Shown here in pieces: positions 26,948-33,239 of a DNA stretch of 33,239 nt. Under the pieces are notes generated by a model. It was not told the origin of the DNA. It saw nothing but the letters and a program-made list of their open reading frames with translations, and made no database searches. The DNA is from Methylococcaceae bacterium (GTDB taxonomy: Bacteria > Pseudomonadota > Gammaproteobacteria > Methylococcales > Methylomonadaceae): assembly GCA_030627205.1 (NCBI GenBank), contig DAOUSN010000031.1, positions 1-33,239 on the forward strand. Direction: 5' to 3'. Positions within the stretch are counted from its first letter, which is position 1; every line of letters begins with the position of its first letter. The translations under genes and the position numbers were made by a program.

Positions 26948-27886
26948 ATGATAAAAAATAAACCTTTAAAATTAATCAGCTTACTTATTGGAATGATGAC
27001 TTTTTCATACTCTATTTTTGCTTTGCCAGTTGAAAAAAATCAACTCCGAATACAAACAGATTTATCCAAAAGAAAGGGTGATACCGCGTTTTCAACATTA
27101 GTTTCTTGGCGCAAGGGTGGCTCAACTACACATCGTGCGAATGGTTTGGTATTTATTAATGGTTTTGAATCAAAAACCCCTACCTCTGCGGTAACACTAG
27201 CTAAAAAAGCTGCAAAATCTCTTAATGCAGGAATAAATTATGATGCGCCACATGCTCGTGGAGCAATTGCTAATTATATTGAAGGCAAAGGAACTTATTT
27301 AGTCAGTAATAGAGCTGGATTTGATTTAGCTTATATAACTACACGAGATTATAGTAATCAAAAACTTCGCTATGATATTCCTAATGAAGATTTTAATACC
27401 GCATCCATTGATGTTGCTATTGACATTGTTTATTCTGCCACTGTTGAGTATATTGACAATTTTTCACGCTCGAATAAAAAAGCTGCAGCAGGTGGGGTAA
27501 TTAGCATAACTCTTGATAATAAGCCCCCTATCGAAATTAAAACAGCAGGAAAATCAACCAAAACAATTGAAAAAGAAATTGCAGAAGCATTAGGCAATCA
27601 GGCACAATTTTCATCAAAACCTCTTTATCCTAACTTTGTTACTTTAAAATCAAGAAATTATAAGCCTTTTGATGATGGCGAGGTTCAAATTCATCAACTA
27701 AAGGCGAATTCAATTACAATTGATGTTCATGATTCAGGTTTAGGGGTTTTAACTAAATTTAGATTTCCAGATACTAATCAATCTGTTAAGGAAACAAGTA
27801 ATATCTTTTATCTATTAGGTTTTTTAATCACAGGTTTTTTAGGCTATATTTTTTATAAAAATAAAAACTTAAAGAACAGTCGGTAA
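26948..27886 (+). CDS. Exported protein with C-terminal membrane anchor, unknown
   Basis: 312 residues. A Sec signal peptide (about 1-25, cleavage near FALPVEK) is followed by a mixed alpha/beta extracytoplasmic domain and a C-terminal hydrophobic helix (NIFYLLGFLITGFLGYIFYK) with a basic tail. It resembles C-terminal sorting signals in layout, but no PEP, IPTL or LPXTG motif precedes the helix, so a plain membrane anchor is favoured. AGGA sits about ten bases before the ATG. It is single and divergent from the Roadblock gene across a 288-bp gap in which I see no gene or hairpin. No family recognised. Confidence 0.65.
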   Translation: MIKNKPLKLISLLIGMMTFSYSIFALPVEKNQLRIQTDLSKRKGDTAFSTLVSWRKGGSTTHRANGLVFINGFESKTPTSAVTLAKKAAKSLNAGINYDAPHARGAIANYIEGKGTYLVSNRAGFDLAYITTRDYSNQKLRYDIPNEDFNTASIDVAIDIVYSATVEYIDNFSRSNKKAAAGGVISITLDNKPPIEIKTAGKSTKTIEKEIAEALGNQAQFSSKPLYPNFVTLKSRNYKPFDDGEVQIHQLKANSITIDVHDSGLGVLTKFRFPDTNQSVKETSNIFYLLGFLITGFLGYIFYKNKNLKNSR

Positions 27887-27894
27887 CTCTTAAC

Positions 27895-28530
27895 TTATAA
27901 TCTAGCGATTCTGTTTCTAGGAGGAATCGCTAATGCAGAAAAAGGTGCATCGGCTGAATTCAATGATAAACTCGGATGATAATAGCGATCATTCATTAAC
28001 CGCTCTATCCATAGCATCCGTAAATTGGTCATTTCCATTTGCGCTCTAGCAGATTTTTCAGCCGTATCATCTTTACCTCGACTAATAGATTCTGCATGTA
28101 TCATACAAGCAAATGGAGTCCAAACACTACTAAGATTGTTTTGAGATAGTTTTAAGCAATAGTCTACATCATTGAAAGCGACAGGAAATAATTTTTCATC
28201 TAAGCCGTTATATGTTAAATAATCACTTTTACGCGTTAATAAACAAGCAGCAGTAACTGCGCTAACTTGATGTGTTACTTGTAAAAGCCATTGATAACCT
28301 AAATCATTGCCCATATTGTTATTGCCTATATGTCCTGCAAGATTATTAACACCCAGCAATACGCCACCATGTTGCACCATCTTATTTGGCCATAAAAGTT
28401 TTGCTCCTACCACTCCAATATTTGGTCTAAGAAGCAGACTTAGCATTTCTTCCATCCATCCTGGGGTGACAATCTCAATATCATTATTAATTAGTCCAAT
28501 AATTTCCCCTTTTGATTCATTTAAAGAGGC
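27895..28530 (-). pseudogene. GT2 glycosyltransferase, N-terminal part lost
   Basis: The frame codes for the second half of a family 2 glycosyltransferase: GEIIGLINNDIEIVTPGWMEEML with the metal-binding NND, VVGAKLLWPNKMVQHGGVLLG, and the acceptor-side VAFNDVDYCLKL followed by HAESISRG. The recognisable homology begins at about 28527; the first ATG in frame is at 28455, downstream of the nucleotide-binding and NND regions. About the first 80-100 residues expected for the fold are absent, and the sequence runs directly into the attC-like half site. The gene is therefore truncated by that junction and likely inactive. It converges with the exported-protein gene (8 bases apart). Confidence 0.75.
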
Positions 28531-28595
28531 GGTTTTTTTGCGTTTTTTTGCAAAAAAATGACGCTTTAAATGGTCAAGTGGATTTTTTTGTTAGC
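28528..28595 (-). repeat. Half attC-like recombination site (truncated)
   Basis: On the minus strand this begins GCTAACAAAAAAATCCA (28595-28579), continues with TTTAAAGCGTCA and a T-rich/A-rich inverted pair around TTTTTTTGCAAAAAAACGC, and breaks at ACCGCC where glycosyltransferase homology starts. It aligns base for base with the first half of the site at 30751-30977. The complementary right arm and GTTAGC end are missing. It starts 4 bases after the stop of the nuclease gene, the normal position of an attC site after a cassette gene. Confidence 0.6.
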
Positions 28596-28598
28596 TTT

Positions 28599-29468
28599 TT
28601 ATATGAGCAAGCCTGTTTCAAGTTTATTTTGAACCGAACCATCCCAAGTATTTGTCAAATGTTCACGTACCATTTCAAATAGTGCTTCTACAACATCTGC
28701 ATATATAGGGTTCTTAACATATCCTGCATCATATCTAAATTCTCGGTCTGTATTTTTTTGTTTTCTAAGAACGAATATTTGATCTACTTGATATTTTTTT
28801 AAATTTACTTTATCTGTTAATTTTAGCCATTCAGCAACTACAACATACATTGCATTTGGATTTCTTGAAAGTAGTTGTGCGCCTGCCGTTGAAGAGCCTT
28901 CTAGCATTGTTTTATCAAGATAAGTTTTGCACTCTATTGCAACAGCAGGTACTTGTAATATCTCAGTTTGAGAGTCATTACTTCCTTCGCATTTCATATC
29001 TGCCTTGATGTTTACACCTATGACAAAATCATGGTCTTTTATTTCAATTTGCGCACAAGGTTTTTCAACCATTTCCTTATAACTTTTAGCTTGAAAAAAT
29101 ATGTCTTTAAATGCTCTTGCTTTACCAATAAGTGCTGTATCTGAAAATTCAGATACAAGGTCTTTAAAAAGATAATATATAAATTCTTCTAAAATTGAAG
29201 AATGAAGATTAGAGCGAGAATCAAAATTTTCAGCATAGTGCTGTTGATCAATAATATCCTTGTAGTCATTAAATAATTTCACCCGCTCCTCTAATATTTT
29301 TGAATCATTTTCTTGTTTTTCAACAAATGGACCTTTTAAATCCTCGTTGGCTTTTCGCCATTCATCATATTTTTCTCTGATTTTCACCAAATACTGCCTA
29401 GAAACATCATCTAAATATTTTGTCTTGTGATTTTCTTTTTGAGTTAAATTATCACCATGAACATACAT
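28599..29468 (-). CDS. Bpu10I-family type II restriction endonuclease
   Basis: 289 residues, a PD-(D/E)XK nuclease. HSSILEEFIYYLF (89-101), the acidic IEIKDHDFVIG (141-151) and AVAIECKTYLDKTMLEGSS with the E179-x-K181 pair are the visible core; NTDREFRY follows. The sequence pattern matches the Bpu10I family as I recall it (Bpu10I cuts CCTNAGC as two subunits; only one nuclease gene is here). The methyltransferase stop is 11 bases upstream, and AAGGAG sits 7 bases before the ATG, overlapping the upstream stop. The actual recognition sequence is unknown. Confidence 0.8.
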   Translation of the reverse strand: MYVHGDNLTQKENHKTKYLDDVSRQYLVKIREKYDEWRKANEDLKGPFVEKQENDSKILEERVKLFNDYKDIIDQQHYAENFDSRSNLHSSILEEFIYYLFKDLVSEFSDTALIGKARAFKDIFFQAKSYKEMVEKPCAQIEIKDHDFVIGVNIKADMKCEGSNDSQTEILQVPAVAIECKTYLDKTMLEGSSTAGAQLLSRNPNAMYVVVAEWLKLTDKVNLKKYQVDQIFVLRKQKNTDREFRYDAGYVKNPIYADVVEALFEMVREHLTNTWDGSVQNKLETGLLI

Positions 29469-29479
29469 ACTAAAACTCC

Positions 29480-30655
29480 TTAAATTTGTTCTAAAATATT
29501 TTTTGCAACAGCTTTAGCTAGTAATGGCGGAACTGCGTTACCTATTTGATTGTACTGGCATAAATATTTTTCATCAGTTCTTCCTTCTCTTGCAAGGAGT
29601 TTCTGACTTACAACTGTTGGTTTTCCTTTAAATACAAAGCTATCTGGAAATGATTGTATTCTCGCCCCTTCTCTAGCAGTAAAGTTTCTATTTTTAAACG
29701 GATGTACAAAATTTGCGTAAAATGAGGCTGCTATTGTGTGACAAGGTTTATTTGGCTGCATTCTTCTATTATTTTGATCGTAAACCTTACCCGAAATTTC
29801 TGTTGTATTTCTTTTGTATGGTTTTAAGTGTTCTGGTACATCTGATATAGAATCACCACATGACATTGAGGCAAATCTTTCAACTATACGTTTTGAATGA
29901 CACATTGCCTTGTGATTGTATAATGTAGCATTCCCATTTCTTAAAAATTTTTGATACTTGGTTTTTGTTTTGATGGTGTATTCTTGTTCTTCACTTCCTT
30001 CGCGAGCTTCAATTTCTGGAAGATCAGAAATTGCATCCCAAAGACTTGGGCATTTTTCTAGTTTCTCAGAAAGTAGATCATTTTTACCAGAATTTAGAGT
30101 ATGTGTTGGCTTAGGAAATGGATTTTCTAATTGTTTTTTTGAAGCTATCACAAAAAGTCGTTTTCTTATTTGCGGTATACCATAATTAGTTGCCTCCAAA
30201 ATATCATAGTAAACATAGAACCCCATTTTTTCTAATTTAGTGCAAATTATATCTATTACCATTTCTTTATTTGCAGTTTTTGCTTTTACCAGATTTGGAA
30301 CATTTTCCATTATCATTATTTTTGGCTTTAGAACCCGCCCAACCCTAATAAATTCTTCAAATAATGAGTTCTTTGGGTCTTTGGGATCGCCACTATTTTT
30401 ATTGCATATAGAAAACCCCTGACAAGGCGGACCACCAAGAATAATGTCTGGTTGCTCGTTACCAAATAAATTTAAAATATCTTTATCTGTTAATTTTGTA
30501 ATATCATTACAAATAACATTTGTATTTGGGTGGTTAAACTTGAATGTTTCACTTGCCCACTTATCAATCTCAATTGCTCCAGTGATTTCACACCCAGCCA
30601 TCTCGAACCCTAGGCTAAATCCTCCTGCACCAGCAAATGTATCAAGTATTTTCAT
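29480..30655 (-). CDS. DNA cytosine-5 methyltransferase of a type II R-M system
   Basis: 391 residues from the chosen ATG. m5C motifs are in order: I DTFAGAGGFSLGFEMAG (5-21), IV GGPPCQGFS with catalytic C78, VI MENV (E117), VIII QIRKRLF, the variable target-recognition region (about 200-300), IX REGARIQSFPDSF and X NQIGNAVPP. An in-frame ATG at 30685 would add 10 residues, but MKILDTFAGAGG is the typical start and AAAGAGA precedes it. It protects the sites cut by the adjacent nuclease. Together with the nuclease it lies between two attC-like sites. Confidence 0.94.
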   Translation of the reverse strand: MKILDTFAGAGGFSLGFEMAGCEITGAIEIDKWASETFKFNHPNTNVICNDITKLTDKDILNLFGNEQPDIILGGPPCQGFSICNKNSGDPKDPKNSLFEEFIRVGRVLKPKIMIMENVPNLVKAKTANKEMVIDIICTKLEKMGFYVYYDILEATNYGIPQIRKRLFVIASKKQLENPFPKPTHTLNSGKNDLLSEKLEKCPSLWDAISDLPEIEAREGSEEQEYTIKTKTKYQKFLRNGNATLYNHKAMCHSKRIVERFASMSCGDSISDVPEHLKPYKRNTTEISGKVYDQNNRRMQPNKPCHTIAASFYANFVHPFKNRNFTAREGARIQSFPDSFVFKGKPTVVSQKLLAREGRTDEKYLCQYNQIGNAVPPLLAKAVAKNILEQI

Positions 30656-30750
30656 AAATTCTCTTTTTCTTTTAAGTAAGCTCAAAATAATTTTATTATG
30701 CTATTTTACATTAGGGATACAGAAGTATAAAGGTTCTATTTTTACGTAAA

Positions 30751-30977
30751 GCTAACGAGGCTGTAGGAAAACCCTTCCCATAGCAATTTTCAGTTTTTCC
30801 CAAAAAAATAGTTTAGGAATTTCAATCACTTAAAAATTATAAATCTTGAATTTTGGGGTAATTTAGGTTTTCCTACAGCCTGAACGCCAAAATAAGCGGC
30901 GGTAAAAAGGGGCGCGGTCTTTTGCGAATAGCAAAAACCGTGACGCTTTAAACTGTCCGCTGGATTTTTTTGTTAGC
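30751..30977 (-). repeat. attC-like site interrupted by a MITE-like insertion
   Basis: Without the insertion (30758-30881) the plus strand reads GCTAACGCCAAAATAAGCGG ... GTCCGCTGGATTTTTTTG then TTAGC: inverted arms with terminal GCTAAC/GTTAGC core-like ends, about 103 bases in total, with a central hairpin (CGGTTTTTGC against GCAAAAGACCG, one bulge). Integron attC sites have such ends and imperfect arms. The last core position (GTTAGC rather than GTTRRRY) deviates. It lies 36 bases past the stop of the 31013 gene and just upstream of the methyltransferase. Confidence 0.6.
30758..30881. mobile_element. 124-bp MITE-like element
   Basis: Perfect 16-bp terminal inverted repeats, AGGCTGTAGGAAAACC (30758-30773) and GGTTTTCCTACAGCCT (30866-30881), bound AT-rich DNA with no ORF. 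The flanks TAACG (30753-30757) and GAACG (30882-30886) look like an imperfect 5-bp target duplication. It sits inside the arm of the attC-like site. No transposase is present, so it would depend on one elsewhere. Confidence 0.7.
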
Positions 30978-31012
30978 ATTTTAATTTAACTTGTAAGCTC
31001 TCAAAAAACACA

Positions 31013-31777
31013 TCACCTTTTGAAGCTATTGTTTAAAGGAGTACCGTTTAAATTAAATTTACAATTCAAATCTACACCCACCCAAGAATTAATCATTTTT
31101 CCCCATAATTCTATACCTTCTAATGCTTTTGTTATCAGGGCTTTCCCTCGTATAGAGTTTGCACTTTGACACTCTATATACTCAAGTCCCATTATGCTAT
31201 GGTGTTCATCCGCTTCAACGTGAACATCAAAATAATCATCCCCTACACCTAGACTGTGCATTTTAGGTGATATAGCTTTAAAAAAATCATTTGAACACCT
31301 TTCAATATCACTGTTTAGACCAACCAACCATTTATCTCTATACTGCTCTACTGCCATTTGGTAAGCATAATTAACACAAGCATTAGTTTCAGTGTTTGGG
31401 TAAAAGGAGTCAATATCTTCTTTTTTATTTAATAAATTATGCTCTAACATCCAGTCCATAAGCATTTCATGGTGATCTGCTTCACCATATGCGTGTTTTG
31501 CATAAAAAGGCATCATAAAATTTTCAGATAAAGGTGTTAGCCCTAACATAAGCCCAATTACTTTTGGAAAGGTCGCCGAATGATAATACAAAGGAACTGC
31601 AACATTTTTAAAAGCTACAGGACTCTCAATGGATGAAAGCCATTCATAAAATGGTGTTTTTAAAATATTCCTACTTGCATTATAAATCGGCTCTACAATC
31701 CATTCATGTTTTTTTTGTAAAGTATCTAATTTTTCTTGGTTTATTTCTTCATATACATTGCTATTCTCTATGTTCAT
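31013..31777 (-). CDS. Heme-oxygenase-like diiron (iron-containing redox enzyme) family protein
   Basis: About 254 residues of an all-helical HDO-type fold (relatives of CADD, PqqC-like and TenA-like proteins). Possible metal ligands are in the motif GEADHHEML (about residues 98-106) and in DVHVEADEHHSIMGLEYIE (near 185-203), where H and E/D alternate in HDO enzymes. The substrate is unknown. An ATG at 31789 adds four residues; GGA seven bases before the ATG at 31777 favours the shorter form. It follows the HPP gene by about 37 bases and is probably in its operon. An attC-like site starts 36 bases after its stop. Confidence 0.72.
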   Translation of the reverse strand: MNIENSNVYEEINQEKLDTLQKKHEWIVEPIYNASRNILKTPFYEWLSSIESPVAFKNVAVPLYYHSATFPKVIGLMLGLTPLSENFMMPFYAKHAYGEADHHEMLMDWMLEHNLLNKKEDIDSFYPNTETNACVNYAYQMAVEQYRDKWLVGLNSDIERCSNDFFKAISPKMHSLGVGDDYFDVHVEADEHHSIMGLEYIECQSANSIRGKALITKALEGIELWGKMINSWVGVDLNCKFNLNGTPLNNSFKR

Positions 31778-31814
31778 TATGATGTCCATTTTCTATAAAT
31801 AGTTAAAATAAATA

Positions 31815-32324
31815 TTAGATCCAGTACGTTGGGTAACTTCGGTCTTTTGAAATATTGTTGTAAAACAATGCAACAATAACTAATAATATGGCTCCTATTA
31901 ATGTTGGAGTTAATAAAAATTCCCAACTGGCACCTGCAATAAAAACAATTAGTGGGTTTGATCCAGCAGGGGGGTGAGGGATTCTTAGTAATTGCATGAG
32001 TGATAAGGCTGTTGCTAATGCTAATGCCATGCTCCACCATTCTGTACTAACTAAATGGAAGAATATTAATCCAACTAGCGTTGAAATAAAATGTCCTCCA
32101 ATTACATTACGAGGCTGGGCAAACTGGCTATCAGGAAGTATAAAAAGAACAAAACATGATGCACCAAAGGAACCCATAACTAACGGTTGTTTGGCATAAA
32201 ATGCTAAAAAACTGACCATACTAATAGCGATAAAACCACCCAGCCACACAAAAACAATTTGTTTCAGTGCTGGTCTTGGGGGCGATGGCTTTGATAAACC
32301 TTTAAATTTTTTAAAATATGACAT
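31815..32324 (-). CDS. HPP family membrane protein
   Basis: 169 residues with four to five membrane helices. GSFGASCFVLFILPDSQFAQPRNVIGGH and RIPHPPAGSNPLI contain the conserved HPP motif (here HPP at HPPAG). Plant HPP proteins have been linked to nitrite transport; the bacterial role is not established. The ORF is open to an ATG at 32345, but the ATG at 32324 (MSYFKKFKGL) has GGA at a suitable distance upstream and is preferred. It lies between a TetR regulator and the diiron-like gene on the same strand. Confidence 0.85.
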   Translation of the reverse strand: MSYFKKFKGLSKPSPPRPALKQIVFVWLGGFIAISMVSFLAFYAKQPLVMGSFGASCFVLFILPDSQFAQPRNVIGGHFISTLVGLIFFHLVSTEWWSMALALATALSLMQLLRIPHPPAGSNPLIVFIAGASWEFLLTPTLIGAILLVIVALFYNNISKDRSYPTYWI

Positions 32325-32372
32325 ATCTTTTCCTGAGTATAACAAACGTATGTTTTGTAAAATGAATAAATT

Positions 32373-32930
32373 TTAAGCCATTACTTTTATTATGTCTTTA
32401 TTTAAACTTTTAAATGTTTCTGATGAGCCATATAGTCTCATCATCATAATGGCTCCCTGAGTACTGGCTACAAATTGCTTTGCCTTATTTTGTGCAGTAT
32501 TTTTATTAAATTTCGATTTTAATATTTCAAATAATGCCTCCTCCCAATGATTAAAATAATTTTTTATCTCTTTTTTCAATAGGGGAATATTATTCGATAT
32601 TTCAAGCGCAAAATTCCCCAACAAACAACCGCCTTCACTATTTAAAAAATATATTTCAACCGCTTCTGTAAACGTCTCTATCTTTTTTGATGCGGTAAGT
32701 TCATTTAAGTATGCTATTGAGAATATATGGATTTCAAAATATTCATGAATATACTTTAAGCATGATAAAGCCAAATCTTGTTTGCTTTCGAAATGATGAT
32801 AAATACTACCTTTTATAAGCCCGCATGCCCCCCCAATATCAGCCATCGTAGTGTTGTAATAACCATGCACTTTGAATAAGTGAATACTCTCTTTAGTGAT
32901 TGATTCTTTATCTGTTTTTATTATGGGCAT
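32373..32930 (-). CDS. TetR/AcrR family transcriptional regulator
   Basis: 185 residues from the chosen ATG. The N-terminal helix-turn-helix spans SIHLFKVHGYYNTTMADIGGACGLIKGSIYHHFESKQDL, the TetR signature; the C-terminal ligand-binding half carries GGCLLGNFALEISN, a segment typical of one TetR C-terminal subfamily. An upstream ATG at 32960 adds 10 residues, but AGG lies seven bases before the ATG at 32930. It is followed by the HPP gene 48 bases downstream, which it may control together with itself. The operator was not identified with confidence. Confidence 0.9.
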   Translation of the reverse strand: MPIIKTDKESITKESIHLFKVHGYYNTTMADIGGACGLIKGSIYHHFESKQDLALSCLKYIHEYFEIHIFSIAYLNELTASKKIETFTEAVEIYFLNSEGGCLLGNFALEISNNIPLLKKEIKNYFNHWEEALFEILKSKFNKNTAQNKAKQFVASTQGAIMMMRLYGSSETFKSLNKDIIKVMA

Positions 32931-33012
32931 TTTACCTACCGTTAGTTTGGTAAAGAGCATATCACAAACCGTATGATCTTACTGATAATTTTTGAAAAAA
33001 GAAAGAAAAAAG

Positions 33013-33111
33013 AAAGGGTCAAGTCTTGCGTTTTGCAAAATAAGAGTCAGACACCTTTAATTCAGTATAAACTAAATTCTCAAGTATGCAAAATGCAAGA
33101 CTTGACCCTTT
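33013..33111. mobile_element. 99-bp palindromic (MITE-like) element
   Basis: AAAGGGTCAAGTCTTGC (33013-33029) is the exact reverse complement of GCAAGACTTGACCCTTT (33095-33111), and the pairing continues imperfectly through the TTTTGCA/TGCAAAA blocks to give arms of about 33 bases. The remaining core has no ORF. It touches the end of the transposase frame at the window edge, so it is either an insertion into it or the terminal region of that element. Confidence 0.7.
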
Positions 33112-33239
33112 ATTTTCTTTTTCCAGCATGATAACGTCGATGATTATGATAAAACATAAAGGTATTAAGAAACGCCTGAGTTATTTGATTTTTTGATGTA
33201 TTAAAATAAGGACGAAGAATCGAATTGATGCACTCCACC
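33110..33239 (-). pseudogene. Transposase C-terminal fragment, cut by the window edge
   Basis: Reading from the right edge, the minus strand encodes 42 residues including VECINSILRPYFNTSKNQ and QAFLNTFMFYHNHRRYHAGK, then TAA. This is the C-terminal pattern of a DDE-type transposase; relatives usually continue after GKRK with GKTP-like residues, so the end appears to be cut by the palindromic element. The N-terminus lies outside the window. The IS family is not assigned. Confidence 0.65.

Noticed and set aside
28528-28595. Treating the attC-like hairpins as simple transcription terminators
   Set aside because: They are long, share base-level similarity across different gene ends and have conserved GCTAAC-type ends, which terminators do not need.
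31777-32040. An 87-codon minus-strand frame inside the HPP gene
   Set aside because: It is a shadow frame on the same strand; the HPP frame has clear family motifs and a ribosome binding site.
32900-33000. TetR operator upstream of the TetR gene
   Set aside because: Only short, imperfect symmetric elements were found, not convincing in AT-rich DNA.

Overview
The window is AT-rich and looks like a gammaproteobacterial chromosome. The main evidence is the set of housekeeping genes in gammaproteobacterial arrangements: lptM-lysA-dapF, ratA-rnfH, fxsA, mepK (YcbK), prlC, miaA, smpB, DUF2333 and DUF4389 proteins, and a type I-F CRISPR repeat. Genus cannot be fixed from the sequence alone. A methane- or sulfur-oxidising gammaproteobacterium would fit the composition and gene set, but that is only an impression. 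No rRNA, tRNA or tmRNA gene was recognised.

Layout, left to right. 1-153 is the trailer end of a type I-F CRISPR array whose last two spacers are identical, followed by a small membrane ORF. 485-3054 (-) is sdhA-sdhB without sdhC/sdhD. Next come a lone TerB-like gene and a complete dTDP-L-rhamnose operon (transcribed rfbA-rfbC-rfbD-rfbB). 7143-7502 (+) is a chimeric gene remnant: the start of hisI joined in frame to the tail of an Rpn-type nuclease/transposase. 7480-10066 (-) is DUF2333, DUF4389, dinB. 10340-13398 (-) is lptM-lysA-unknown membrane protein-dapF. The stretch upstream of lptM carries a perfect 51-bp tandem duplication and gene debris. fxsA and the Tat-exported endopeptidase gene mepK diverge. 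15132-20202 (-) is a tightly packed run: NSS-family transporter, ratA, rnfH, miaA, prlC. The + strand then carries smpB, moaA, a single-domain response regulator, yajD and an unusual membrane-anchored ACP-like/TPR protein.

The right third is accessory. 23880-26659 (-) holds a Roadblock/LC7 protein, an unrecognised protein and a fusion of a kinase-like domain to a metallophosphoesterase, which may be a signalling module. From about 27.9 kb on, the sequence is mosaic: a glycosyltransferase gene that has lost its N-terminal half abuts a half attC-like site; a type II restriction-modification pair (Bpu10I-like nuclease and m5C methyltransferase) lies between that half site and a second, fuller attC-like site; and that second site has been split by a 124-bp MITE-like insertion. 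Beyond it lies a TetR-HPP-diiron-oxidase-like cluster, then a palindromic element abutting a truncated transposase at the window edge. The best interpretation is a fragment of a sedentary integron-type cassette array without its integrase in view.

The observations most worth pursuing are the attC/MITE/R-M arrangement, the Roadblock plus kinase-phosphoesterase operon, the ACP-like domain that lacks its phosphopantetheine serine, and the hisI-Rpn chimera.
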